From Tubulanus polymorphus (taxonomy: Eukaryota > Nemertea > Palaeonemertea > Tubulaniformes > Tubulanidae), in assembly GCF_964204645.1 (NCBI RefSeq), contig NC_134027.1, positions 16,854,485-16,918,484 of the forward strand: 64,000 nt of DNA, read 5' to 3'. Below the pieces are notes generated by a model. That model did no database searches and had not been told where the DNA came from. It saw only the letters and a program-made list of their open reading frames with translations. Shown here in pieces: positions 40,731 to 52,556 of the stretch; position 1 is the first letter of the stretch, and each line of letters opens with the position of its first letter. A program made the translations under genes and the position numbers.

Positions 40731-41342
40731 TTATTTTATAAATTTATATTCATAGGGAAATTGTAATCTCAGTAATGATTTTGAACCTTTATGATTCTTT
40801 AATTTATTCATATATTCATCATGTAATTCAGTAGGTATAATTTGATTTTCTTCCAATGATTGTTGCATAGATTTTCTATCTTTGTTATAAAATAAAACTA
40901 GAAATCTTATATTCTCCCTAAAGTCCTTAACAATTGAATTATATTTTTGATTTAAAACCCATGTTGTTATCCCAAAATGTCTCCCAGAGAAAGCTAAATA
41001 ACATAACTCACTTTCTCTCACTTTTGAATCATGTAAATTAGCGCAATCATCTATAATGAATAATGTATTTGATCCTTTATAAGTATCAATTGCTATTTTC
41101 ATACAATTATCTAAATTTTCTTTTACTGTTTTAGGATCTAATATAATAAACTTTTTCATCTTAACTATATCTCTATTATATGTTTTATTCATTTCATAAG
41201 TAGGAGAGAATAATATTATATTATCAAAATGATTCTTATAAATAGTTTCTAACAAATCTAATATGAAATGTGTTTTACCACAGTTTGTTACACCAGTAAC
41301 TAACATATTATGCGGTTCAAATATAAATAAATCTTTATTCAT
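40731..41342 (-). CDS. E2 packaging ATPase (FtsK/HerA, A32-like)
   Basis: An intact 203-residue ATPase. Walker A is GVTNCGKT at about 17-24, Walker B is TLFIIDDCAN near 93-102, followed by HDSKVRESEL, FSGRHFGITTWVLNQKYNSI (sensor region) and LVLFYNKDRKS. It starts at an AATAAATG overlapping the integrase stop, so the two are co-expressed or translationally coupled. This could serve the defective E1 copy in trans. Confidence 0.9.
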   Translation of the reverse strand: MNKDLFIFEPHNMLVTGVTNCGKTHFILDLLETIYKNHFDNIILFSPTYEMNKTYNRDIVKMKKFIILDPKTVKENLDNCMKIAIDTYKGSNTLFIIDDCANLHDSKVRESELCYLAFSGRHFGITTWVLNQKYNSIVKDFRENIRFLVLFYNKDRKSMQQSLEENQIIPTELHDEYMNKLKNHKGSKSLLRLQFPYEYKFIK

Positions 41343-42465
41343 TTATTCTCTTAATTTTACTAGATAAAATCCATTCATTAAATTTATCATCGTATCCTTT
41401 ATATTTCACCAAAGAATACTTTTTTCCTTTAAGAGTTTTTGTTTTCAATACTTTTTCTATTTTGTATTCTATTTCATCTGGATTTGGTACAAGTGATAAT
41501 TCTTGTTCATAGAAATAACCTAATATTTTATCATCTTTTAGATCTTCTAATTTATAAACAAATGGTTTAGTTAATATTATCTTTTTAATCTTAAATATTT
41601 CTTCTGTAAAATTAGGGGTATAACCTTTATAAAAGGTTTTTCTATATTTAGATATTCTTACGTGTTGTCCTATTTTAAATTTAGGTTCTCCGAAATCATG
41701 TGTAACAAATGCTCCATATAAATTGTTCCAAACTATTTCTGAATTATCTTCTTTTCTAGCTTGTATAGGTTTCATATTTATAGAATTATGTTTAGAATTA
41801 TTATAACCTTTCACTAAATCATCTAATATATTTATAGACTCATCGATATATTTATATGTTTCATTAGCAGTAAAATATTTCCATATTCTAGTTTTCAATG
41901 TTTTATTAAATCTTTCTATAATAGATGCTTTTTTATCTGAGTGTGTTGAAAAATAGTCTACATCGTTATCAGATAATAGTTTTTCGAAATGTTTGTTATA
42001 AAATTCCTTACCTTCATCAAATTGTATCTTATCTGGAATAGCTTCTTTAAATATTGATTTAAAAGCATTTGTTACTTCTATTCCAGTTTTATTTTTGATT
42101 GGAATTGACCATGCGTATCTACTGAATATATCTATAACATTTAATATCCAGAAATATCCTTTGTTGTATTCTTCTAAGTTCTTCATGTCAATTAAATCTG
42201 CTTGCCACTGTTGATCGATATATGAAACCATAACTTTCCTTGTTAAATAAGTTTTATCCATTTTCTTGTGGATTTGATATGTTGGTTGATTTTGTAACCA
42301 TGATTTTAATTCACTATATTTTATACCACCGTGTGGGTGCCGTACGGCACCATTACCATTTTCATTATCAGATTTAATTTTATTCCATAATTCTGAAACG
42401 TTAGAATATGATACTTCACTTTCTGGGTTATAATATAAATCTCTTAAATATTGTTCTTTTTTCAT
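41335..42465 (-). CDS. E2 integrase (DDE, chromodomain), intact
   Basis: A 376-residue integrase. The N-terminal part reads MKKEQYLRDLYYNPESEVSY, then IKYSELKSWLQNQPTYQIHK. The DDE core residues lie in QADLIDM, FDEGKEF and IIERFNKTLK. An SH3-like segment follows (IGQHVRISKYRKTF) and a C-terminal chromodomain with YSLVKYKGYDDKFNEWI. It is the only full-length AT-rich-element integrase in the window. The N-terminus marks what was deleted from E1. It would insert linear element DNA with 6-bp duplication. Confidence 0.92.
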   Translation of the reverse strand: MKKEQYLRDLYYNPESEVSYSNVSELWNKIKSDNENGNGAVRHPHGGIKYSELKSWLQNQPTYQIHKKMDKTYLTRKVMVSYIDQQWQADLIDMKNLEEYNKGYFWILNVIDIFSRYAWSIPIKNKTGIEVTNAFKSIFKEAIPDKIQFDEGKEFYNKHFEKLLSDNDVDYFSTHSDKKASIIERFNKTLKTRIWKYFTANETYKYIDESINILDDLVKGYNNSKHNSINMKPIQARKEDNSEIVWNNLYGAFVTHDFGEPKFKIGQHVRISKYRKTFYKGYTPNFTEEIFKIKKIILTKPFVYKLEDLKDDKILGYFYEQELSLVPNPDEIEYKIEKVLKTKTLKGKKYSLVKYKGYDDKFNEWILSSKIKRINE

Positions 42466-42471
42466 TCTATT

Positions 42472-42840
42472 TTAATCCATTAATAATAATTTAGATTTAG
42501 TTTCAATGACTTTATGATTTGACTTATTTTCTGGTATGATAGGTTTATTATCATTGGAATCATCTTTATCATCGGATTTGAATTTTGATTTATATATTAC
42601 ACCAGAGAATATAATAACTGTTACTAATCCAATTGTAATATATAATTTATAATTACTTCCAGCATTAGAAGGATTAGATGGATTATTATTTGAATCAATA
42701 TCAGATAATTTCTGTGATTCATTTATATCAGTTAATTTCTTTTTCTTAGCTTTTTTTAATTCTGAAGATTTTTTACCTAATTCTCTTGCCCATTTAATTT
42801 GTTACTCGGATCTAACCTTTTTCTTAACATCGTCACTCAT
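42472..42840 (-). pseudogene. small basic membrane protein, stopped in E2
   Basis: ATG at 42840 overlaps the end of the upstream gene, as in E1. A TAA near 42807 interrupts the basic N-terminus, where E1 has a Lys codon. The membrane segment and tail follow as in E1, and here the C-terminus is complete, ending just before the integrase start. Confidence 0.6.
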
Positions 42841-43140
42841 TTATTTTAGTTAATTTTTGTTCTGGTTCATTTTCTGTTTCACCGTTTGGTTGTAGTACAG
42901 CGTCATCTGTTTCGTTCTTACCTGATTTATATTCCATAGGCTTGATATTCGAAAATGTTATGACACCAGTAGAAATTAATGTCATAACCGATCCTAATTG
43001 AAATGAAGCATAACCAACCCATTTTTGTAATTCAGTCATAACTAAGTAGTCATTTTTCAAATCACTATATAATTTATTTTCATCATCAATTGGCATTAAC
43101 TGGTTACATAACTTAGAATAACATTTGACTATACCATCAA
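42833..43140 (-). pseudogene. E2 integrase-block membrane protein, N-terminus missing
   Basis: Only the C-terminal half remains: DENKLYSDLKNDYLVMTELQ and the membrane segment FQLGSVMTLISTGVITFSNI. Homology with E1 stops at about 43140; the first half (present at 10208-10500 in E1) is absent. Confidence 0.6.
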
Positions 43141-44230
43141 GTTAAAGAACTCTAGTATTGACTACTGATACTAGCTATTTGAATTTAAAGATTTTCTATT
43201 TGAATCTATTCAAAATATAAAGTATTCTCTTTTTGAAAAGAAAGTATTAAAAATATAATAGAATTCACTAGCTAGTTGAAGTTATTGTTTTTTTATTATA
43301 TTTTATTTAAATTAGGATTTAGATTATCTCACTACTATTGTCTATCTATTAGGAGCAGTAACTATAACTGTCCTGATAAGTCATTTCGGATTCTTGATAA
43401 TAAATCCTAAAACTGAAAATAAATTCAAAGAAACGACTGGTGGAAATACTATTTCATAAACACACATATATTTTATTCTACAATCATTATCGATTTCCAC
43501 ATTCCAAGCCGCTCCAGAGAGGAGCGGTAAGGTATGCGTGGAATGCAGGAATCAATAAAGTATAATACAACATCTGTCACTGTGTGTCATTAACAACAGC
43601 TTAATGACGCAATTGACATTCCGACAAACGTAATGCATTGGAAGCCTATACAGTATGGCTAAACTGCTACAGTCTCATGAGTTGAAATATCCATTATTTC
43701 TGATTCCACGTCCATCTATCTTCACTTTCTTGATTCAATAGTCTTCATTTAGTTATCTAAAAGATAAATATCTAGCTTAGAATAAAACTAACTTGAAGTT
43801 GTAGTTGTAAAATATTAATTACAACACTTAAACATGACCATTTTGTGGCGCATCTTACCAGGATAAGTTTTACATGTTTAGCGTTTTCCAACGCCTTAAT
43901 AACAACAAAAACAGTACTTACATTTATAACTGTAAACTCCTAAAATTGTGTTTATAGAGAGAATATCCTATACGTTCCTATGCTTATGTGCTGCGCGTTT
44001 ATAACTGCCAGTTATTCACTAGCTAAACACCGTCTGGTGCAACAGATGTTCCTTCTTTTGTAATATAATTGATTAATCCTTTTCAACTGAAATAGCACGT
44101 TCGATCAATATTCAAATGAGGTGCGCCCTATTCAACTGAATATGAAATGCGGCACAGATGTTTTTGTAAACAACCTAATACAATTACATACAGGCGGTTT
44201 GACATAGATCGAGAGAAACCGGTTTTCTAA
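43141..44230. other. 1.09-kb gene-free region of E2 with hairpins
   Basis: The first 170 bases match the E1 spacer 9951-10207 (inverted). The remaining 0.9 kb is absent from E1 and looks less AT-biased. It contains a block (about 43318-43405) similar to E3 50700-50785. It also has a nested hairpin (CATTCCA ... CCGCTCC-AGAG-AGGAGCGG ... TGGAATG, about 43499-43545) and ATTAACAACAGCTTAATGACG. No coding frame of note. It could be an insertion, a structured RNA or an origin region. Confidence 0.45.
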
Positions 44231-44234
44231 GCGT

Positions 44235-44887
44235 TTAACATTCAACGTATTTTTCATTATGTGTTGAGTTCCATAATTCAACAAATGTCTTTGCTTTATC
44301 CAGTTGATGTAAATATAACTGTATATCTAGTTTATTAGATTTAATTATGTTTTCCTTCTTTTCTAAAGGTCTTAAATTTCTCCAACCCCAAATAAGTTTT
44401 TTATTGTATTCATCATTCATGTTAAATTTAGAAATCGGCAACACGTGATCAATATGAAAGTATTCACCATAATTATCTATATTCATTTTATCATCGAATT
44501 GAAATATAATCCATGATTTGAGAAATTCATCTGAACAACCCAATAGATTAGATAGTGTTTCTGAATGCGTTTCTTTGTTGAATAATTGTGTTAATCTAGA
44601 CCTTAAGCATTGTTTTAATCTAAAATTAAGATCTGTTGATATCCTTCTCTCATATATTCTGCCATATAATAATTATAATGTTCTATATTATCTTCTCGAT
44701 ATTGTTTGGTATATAGTTTAGTGCAAGTTTTACAACAATATTGAAAACCATCTTTGCTAATCTTACGCTTACTAAATTCTGTTAATGATTTATCTAATTC
44801 ACATTTAGAACACTTCTTGTAATATATATTTATAACACCAGCAGTGTTATTTGTAATATTGATAATTTGTGGTTGTTCTGGTTCCAT
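44235..44887 (-). pseudogene. E2 HNH endonuclease, frameshifted
   Basis: ATG 44887 gives an opening with CSKCELDKSLTEFSKRK and YCCKTCTKLY (zinc motif). Part of the helical spacer is deleted, then a frameshift occurs near 44640. The HNH core (FHIDHVLPISKFNM, WGWRNLRPLEKKENII) continues in another frame to 44235. The E1 copy at 9168-9950 is intact. Confidence 0.7.
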
Positions 44888-44964
44888 TTATTATATGTAT
44901 TTTTTACTAAATTGGTTAATATTTTAGAATCCTTTTCCATTTCTTCGACCAACGTCATCCTTTT

Positions 44965-45216
44965 TCATTCCTCGCTGCTTTTGATAAATTGTTTCGATTC
45001 CTTGATATCAAATTCCTCAACGTATTGTTCATTATTTGGATCATTATTCCATAATTCAATAAATTTCTTTGCCTTTGTTAACTGTTCTGAATATAACTGT
45101 AAATATTCTAGTTTCAATTTATTCTCTAAATGTGTTTTAGTTTTATTGTGTCTTGCTTTTTGGGAGTTATTTACATTGATATTACATGTTGGACAGTAGT
45201 ACTTATTTGCTTCCAT
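44965..45216 (-). pseudogene. PolB zinc-finger / HNH tail chimera in E2
   Basis: An 83-residue open frame. Residues 1-38 (MEANKYYCPTCNINVNNSQK onward) are the PolB N-terminal finger. From about residue 39 the sequence becomes LYSEQLTKAKKFIELWNNDP, which matches the C-terminus of the HNH nuclease (residues 230-255 of the E1 protein), followed by a unique tail. It arises at the inner edge of the right terminal repeat and looks like a recombination product between two nearby genes. Confidence 0.6.
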
Positions 45217-45422
45217 TTTAATACTAAATTTTTTATTAAAATTGATTTTAGAAGTTCAATGATTTATATCATGCATTATTTCAATCACACTTTACTAACA
45301 CTTTTTATGTTTAAACATCTAACTCACACAAATATAAATATTGAAATAATGTTGTAAATATATACTTTTATATTGAATAATCTGTCAATTTAAATGTTAT
45401 TCATTTATATGAATATTTTAAG

Positions 45423-45747
45423 AGTAATAGGGATAATAGGCTTTCAGGTTAAAGGTTGAATGGTCGAGTTCATTAATAACAAAACATTAAAAGTAATTTA
45501 AAACTATAATATATTTTCATAACCGTGTGTATTTCAGTTGAATAATAGAATAATTATTATTATTAAAATATATTTGATTATATGCTTTTTAAATTATTGA
45601 TATCTTAGAATAAATATTTAGTTATAATATAAAATACACACGGTTATGAAAATATATTATAGTTTTAAATTACTTTTAATGTTACTTTTGTTTTTAATGA
45701 ACTCGACCGTTCGACCTTTGATTTGAAAGCCTATTATCCCTATTACT
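45423..45747. repeat. terminal palindrome of E2 right end
   Basis: AGTAATAGGGATAATAGG at 45423 is repeated inverted at the very end. The central GACCAATTGATT stem found in E1 is deleted here, leaving a shorter palindrome. The wider terminal repeat, comparable with E1, reaches to about 45118. Confidence 0.78.
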
Positions 45748-47866
45748 GACGCGGAATGATTTACTCACTCCTTGCTTATCATCGTTGAGAAAACAGCTAC
45801 TCTCAGCGAGTTACCAACAGACGTATACAACAAGAGAAACTTTAGAGAGCTAGTATTATCATTTGACACAAATTAATTTTCTTAAAACTTTAGCGATTAT
45901 AGAGACTTTGTACTCATTTAACATCTAGGATATTCAAATTAAATATATTTTTGAAACTATAGTATTTGTCTCAGATTATGGTACCACTGATTATTTCTTT
46001 TTGAATTATTATAAATACTTTTGATTCGGAACTTCATTATGATCCCCCATCTCTCTTAAGATCATTCTAAAGCTGTTATACTAAATAAATTTGATTACAA
46101 TGCGGGATAAAGCAAAACAACAATATCTCCCCATACTTCCGTTTTTCTTTTTATAGAAAGTAGTCTGGAGTATCATGAAGTAACAGCGTGATTCTTTCAC
46201 CAGCCGCATAATAAATGCAACCCATTGTTCCGACCAAATACGGTTCCGTCTATTCTTAAGTTTATAAAAAGATTTCTGAATGTTTGCCAGATAACGCAGC
46301 AGAAGAACCGAGAAAGAATTATTTTTACACCAGGCTGATTTATGGTCAGCGCTGATAGATCAAAGCATCAAACAACAACCTGCCTACTACATCTTACTAC
46401 GTTTGTTGTCTGAAACCATTAATAACCACCAACGCATTCAGGAAATCAACATTACAAACATTTTTTAGCTACTACGAAATCTTGCTGCGGATCATCACTC
46501 CCCATCCAGCTTAAATTTCGTCCCGAAATTTTGAATTTAGACTAACTCATGTAAATCACGCTGAAACCTCCCTAGACAGATCCTGAAAAAGAACCTCAAT
46601 AAAAAACACAATTCATGCTATACGAGTAAATGTTTAAAGTTCATAACAACAACGCGTATTAAAATTCACGATACCCAATCGGAAAAAAGTACATTGCGAC
46701 CGCTGTCTCCGCACACTAAACAATGAAAAAGTCAAGCACAAAACAGTACACAGTTTGAGTTTGAAATTCACCGCGAAGTGACGCAATAGCTACCAGCCAC
46801 AACAAGGTACATCATGGACGGACGAATGACGTCATCCACCGCAGTTCCTCGCAGCGCGAACTGCTACGTCGATAGTACGGCAAAACGCATTCATGTTCCG
46901 CTGACATTTGCTCGCTATTCATAGACGCTATAGTACTACGGTTACTATATCGGAGTCATTTCTCCACAGTTAATATAGAAAGGGAACAGTAATGTAACTG
47001 CATCATATACTGCTTGCGCGAACAACATTCCATTTAACGTAAATGAGAATACACGGGAGCCATCTTGAACACACCCGACTTCGTCCCGCTAAAATGTCTA
47101 CGGAATTTCTCTTTTTTCTGCTTCTTTCGTATCGCGTTGGCCAGGTGTCTTTGTCCACCCTTCATCACTTAAGTTTGTTAGTATATAGCAAGTCTTCGAG
47201 AGTGACAAGCATCGCTAACCATGGCCATAATCGCATGACTAACATCGAGCATGAATCTATCCCGTTAAAACCAACGCCCAAAGTTCGCTGTTGTATGTCG
47301 TATATTCGCTCCGTTTCTTCGTTATTTGACGAATCGGCAAATTAATATCACTCATCTCGACCAGAGCATACCAGTTGCTGGTTTATCATACTATCAGTTG
47401 CGTCGAATAGAGTTTCAGGATACCTCCCAACAAGTCCCCATCTCCATATGGTCACTACCAGGGGGTACCCGTCAACATCTATTGCGGTTGACAGAAGAAG
47501 ACATTCTTCCATCGTAGTGCTGTCATATCCCGACAGTCTCATCTTCACCCATCCGATAAGGGTACCTTACAATCAAATAAAACACAGAGATTATATAAAA
47601 ATTCCATAACTCTTTCTTTTCTAACTGACAATTAATGACATCCATTCAGACTACAGATAATAAACCCTAGAGACTAGTGATATTTCAGCAAAAAAACAAA
47701 TATCACGACAATCAAGCTATTATTCACTTTTATTTATGGTTGTCTTTATCTCCTGTATTAGATTAAACCCAGATCAGGAGTTAACTCATTGGCAACAATG
47801 CGTTATATATACTTCAGTTTCACAACACTTATGTAATTATATTTCGATAACTTACTGAAGAGGCGC
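45748..47866. other. host-type sequence without recognised genes
   Basis: 2.1 kb right of E2 with more even base composition. Short open frames (for example 47043-47345) show no recognisable domain and normal-looking stops. I see no TIR, LTR or RNA gene here. Confidence 0.4.
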
Positions 47867-49970
<2,104 letters not shown>

Positions 49971-50340
49971 AGTAATTGGGAAAGTAGGCTTTCAGATCAG
50001 AGGGCGAGAGGGCGAGACACCACTCATCACCACAAGTAATAATTCAATTGAGTATGAGACACCACTCATCACAGCTAGGCTCTAGTGAGAACGGACGATT
50101 GCTCTGTGATACACATATACAGTGAGTGCGCGTAACAACAGCTGCGCGTGGATAGATCGATACAGTGAGTCTCTACTGAGAACGGTTATAAACGCGTGTG
50201 CTATTACTGTAGTGCAGTGATTGCGTGTCAACTGTACCCGGATGAATAGATGCTGTGAGGCTTGGGTGAGAACGGTTAATAGCGTGTTTGTTATATACAG
50301 GGGGAAGTAATCCCCACTCAGCACCACAAATAATTTGTTT
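49971..50340. repeat. E3 left terminal region with subterminal repeats
   Basis: After the terminus, GAGACACCACTCATCAC occurs twice (about 50014 and 50056) and TGAGAACGG three times (about 50088, 50169, 50262), the last two followed by TTATAAACGCGTGT / TTAATAGCGTGTTT. CAGTGAGT/CAGTGATT occur between them. The base composition is much more GC-rich than the element interior. Such repeats may be binding sites for the integrase or a replication initiator. No palindrome like that of E1 is seen. Confidence 0.6.
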
Positions 50341-50349
50341 TCCTTATAA

Positions 50350-50675
50350 ATGGGAGATAGAAAAGCATTCTTAGCAACAATAAATAACAGAATAAAACCA
50401 GCAAAAAACAATTTGAAATAAAAAAGTTAGTTGATGTTAAAAAAGAAATTGAACATAAAATATTGAAATTAGAAAAGATAAAACCTAAATATGGAGAGAA
50501 AGTATCAGCTAATTTAAGCTACTGTAATGTTAGTACATCGCGAGAATTTAAAGTATTTTTACCTGATAAATGGGCTTCATTGAGTACAGAGGAATTAAAA
50601 GCTTTAGAAGGATTTAAAATAATCTATCATGGAAAAAATGAAGATGGCATTCATGATTTAGAAATTGTTGATTAA
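50350..50675 (+). pseudogene. E3 relative of the OB-like small protein, frameshifted
   Basis: ATG 50350 (CCTTATAAATGGG) opens a frame lost near 50405 in an A-run; the rest is open to 50675. The C-terminal 60 residues (YGEKVSANLSY, FKVFLPDKWASLSTEELKAL, YHGKNEDGIHDLEI) align with the E1/E2 protein (YGDKLVIHLEY, FRTYLPDRFHRLSSEDLEEL, YKGKNEKGHHEIDF). It lies next to the terminus here but beside PolB in E1/E2. Confidence 0.6.
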
Positions 50676-50699
50676 ATTTTTAAAAAATAAATTAATAAA

Positions 50700-50785
50700 A
50701 ATAATGAATATCTAGAATCCGAAATGACTTATCTGGACAATTTATTTGCTCCGCATAGATAGGTAAAGTAGTGAGATATTCAATT
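50700..50785. other. noncoding block shared by E3 and E2
   Basis: ATATCTAGAATCCGAAATGA, then CTTATCTGGACAAT, and finally AGTAGTGAGATA, matches the inverse of E2 43318-43405, which has CTCACTACT, GTCCTGATAAGTC and ATTTCGGATTCTTGATA. In both elements it lies downstream of the small basic/membrane genes. Conservation between diverged elements without a frame suggests a structured RNA or cis signal. Confidence 0.55.
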
Positions 50786-51097
50786 ATTTTCATTTTTGAT
50801 AGCAGTTGTTTCAGAATTATGAATATCATGAATTTTATTTGATTTCTTATACCAATTACACCCAATCAAAATGAATACAATTACAAATCCAACTGTAAAA
50901 TATAGACATTTATCAAATATTATATCATTAGAAGGATTAGAAATAACAATATTTTCACCATTTTTATTAACATTTTTATTACTTATTTTTTCTTTTACAG
51001 CTTTTTTATATTCTTGTGATTTAATTCCTAATTGCCGAGACCATTCAATTTTTTTCTGTGATCTCGGTTTTTTCTTCACTTCTTCCACCTTGTTCAT
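50780..51097 (-). CDS. E3 small basic membrane protein
   Basis: A 105-residue homologue of the E1 protein 10811-11128. Basic head (VEEVKKKPRSQKKIEWSRQL), a membrane segment near 65-83 (LYFTVGFVIVFILIGCNWY) and a polar tail. The ATG at 51097 (TAATAAATGAAC) lies inside the end of the upstream gene, a 53-base overlap. Confidence 0.6.
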   Translation of the reverse strand: MNKVEEVKKKPRSQKKIEWSRQLGIKSQEYKKAVKEKISNKNVNKNGENIVISNPSNDIIFDKCLYFTVGFVIVFILIGCNWYKKSNKIHDIHNSETTAIKNENN

Positions 51098-51635
51098 TTA
51101 TTATAGAAATATTTTTACTTTCAATATTTGAAAATGTTATAACCCCAGTTGATAATAATGTCATAAATCCACCTAATTGAAATGATAAATATCCAATCCA
51201 TTTATTTAATTCAGTCATAACTAAATAATCATTTTTTAAATCGGAATATAATCTATTTTCATCTTCAATTGGTAGTATATAATTACATAATTTACTATAA
51301 CCTTTTACTACATTTTCTGATATCGCGTCATTAATTCTAGCTGTTCTCGCGGCTTCATAAATCTTAAATAATCTAATAATTTCATCTGATTTCATTGTAT
51401 CTAATTCATTATAAGTTAATTTTTTACCGATAAAATTTTTACATTTTCCAGATGCTATTAATATTTCTAATTGATGTTTACAATAAAGATAATATTCATA
51501 ATTATTATTTGTTGTAACATTATTTAAAGCACCATCATCTAGAGTTAATTTTGTTTCTGTTATTCCTAAATCATCTAAAGTTTTTTCAATTGGAACATCA
51601 CCATTTTTAGATTTTATTTTCTTTTCACCTCCCAT
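51045..51635 (-). CDS. E3 integrase-block membrane protein, intact
   Basis: A 196-residue protein that defines the full form of the family broken in E1 and E2. Residues 15-30 VPIEKTLDDLGITETK, 45-75 YYLYCKHQLEILIASGKCKN, a helical middle with RTARINDAISENVVKGYSKL, and a membrane segment near 155-175 (LGGFMTLLSTGVITFSNIES). Starts in TTATATAAATGG. It probably has one membrane anchor with a large N-terminal domain. The function is unknown. Confidence 0.65.
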   Translation of the reverse strand: MGGEKKIKSKNGDVPIEKTLDDLGITETKLTLDDGALNNVTTNNNYEYYLYCKHQLEILIASGKCKNFIGKKLTYNELDTMKSDEIIRLFKIYEAARTARINDAISENVVKGYSKLCNYILPIEDENRLYSDLKNDYLVMTELNKWIGYLSFQLGGFMTLLSTGVITFSNIESKNISIINEQGGRSEEKTEITEKN

Positions 51636-51649
51636 TTATATAACAAATA

Positions 51650-51939
51650 AATTAGTTGTGATGTTGTAACTAGAATTCAACTAGAATGTAACTAGAATTC
51701 AACTAGATTAACAAGCTAGTTGAAATATTGTTGTTTTTGTTTATTTCTTGTTAAATCTAGTTGATTTTTGTTTCAACTACTAACAACTAGAATTCAACTA
51801 GAATGTAACTAGAATTAAACTAGATTAACAAGCTAGTTAAAATATTGTTAAATCTAGTTGATTTTTGATACAACTACCAATAACTAGAATTCAACTAGAA
51901 TGTAACTAGAATTCAACTAGATTAACAAGCTAGTTGAAT
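51650..51939. repeat. repeat cluster after the E3 ATPase stop
   Basis: Three tandem copies of a 90-110 bp unit containing AACTAGAATTCAACTAGAA, then GATTAACAAGCTAGTTGAAA, and TTAAATCTAGTTGATTTTTG. Short inverted motifs (TTCAACTAG / CTAGTTGAA) allow many small hairpins. The sequence differs from the E1 and E2 clusters but the position is the same relative to the ATPase. Confidence 0.78.
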
Positions 51940-52548
51940 TTAAATAAATTCATATTTAAATGGGTGTTGTAATCTAAATGGTAATTTTGATCTTTTAATA
52001 TTTTTCAACTTATCCATATATTCATTATGTAAATCATGTGGAATAATATCATTTTCCTCAAGTGCATTTTTCATCGATTTTCTATCTTTATTGTAGAATA
52101 AAACTAGAAATCTTATATTCTCCCTAAAGTCTTTAACAATTGAATTATATTTTTGATTTAAAACCCATGTTGTTATCCCGAAATGTCTCCCAGAGAAAGC
52201 TAAATAACGTAACTCACTTTCTCTAACTTTTGAATCATGTAGATTAGCACAATCATCTATAATGAATAATGTATTTGATCCTTTATAAATATCAATTGCT
52301 ATTTTAATACAATTATCTAAATTTTCTTTTACTGTTTTAGGATCTAATATAATGAATTTATTATTTCTAGTAATATTTCTATCATAAGTTTGATTAAATT
52401 CATATGTTGGGCAAAATAATACTATATTATCAAAATAGTTTTCATAAACAGTTTCTAATAAATTTAATATAAAATAAGTTTTTCCACAATTTGTTAAGCC
52501 AGATATTAACATATTATGAGGCTCAAATATAAATAATTCTTTATTCAT
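51940..52548 (-). CDS. E3 packaging ATPase
   Basis: An intact 202-residue homologue of the E2 enzyme. Walker A is GLTNCGKT and Walker B is TLFIIDDCAN, followed by FSGRHFGITTWVLNQKYNSI. The ATG at 52548 lies in ATATATAAATG and directly abuts the integrase stop (TAA at 52549-52551). The stretch around Walker B is nearly identical to E2, while the N- and C-termini diverge more. Confidence 0.9.
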   Translation of the reverse strand: MNKELFIFEPHNMLISGLTNCGKTYFILNLLETVYENYFDNIVLFCPTYEFNQTYDRNITRNNKFIILDPKTVKENLDNCIKIAIDIYKGSNTLFIIDDCANLHDSKVRESELRYLAFSGRHFGITTWVLNQKYNSIVKDFRENIRFLVLFYNKDRKSMKNALEENDIIPHDLHNEYMDKLKNIKRSKLPFRLQHPFKYEFI

Positions 52549-52556
52549 TTATATAT
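52546..52556 (-). promoter_or_regulatory. start-codon promoter motif, E3 ATPase
   Basis: Minus strand ATATATAAATG, ATG included, placed at the end of the integrase coding sequence. Confidence 0.45.

Larger units (their letters stand above)
28795..45747. mobile_element. E2: AT-rich Polinton, left end deleted
   Basis: Gene order is the mirror image of E1: PolB, OB-like, penton-like, small membrane genes, capsid-neighbour gene, coiled-coil gene, MCP and zinc-finger gene on the plus strand; then ATPase, integrase, two small genes and HNH on the minus strand. The right end closes with CCTATTATCCCTATTACT at 45747. The left end is missing: the element begins inside PolB at about 28795, with a short A-rich microhomology at the junction, so the terminal repeat and about 155 N-terminal PolB codons are gone. 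The base sequence right of 45747 begins GACGCG and has no partner on the left. Integrase, ATPase and MCP are intact. Confidence 0.88.

Noticed and set aside
47043-47548. Short ORFs in host-type sequence
   Set aside because: About 60-100 residues, no motif, overlapping on both strands; no support for coding.
45748-47866. Search for remaining P1 capsid gene or P1 terminus to the right of E2
   Set aside because: No MCP motif or AG...CT terminus found; the flank appears unrelated to P1.
51650-51939. Possible integron or CRISPR repeats
   Set aside because: Three long tandem copies with small inverted motifs, no spacer structure, in a eukaryotic mobile element.
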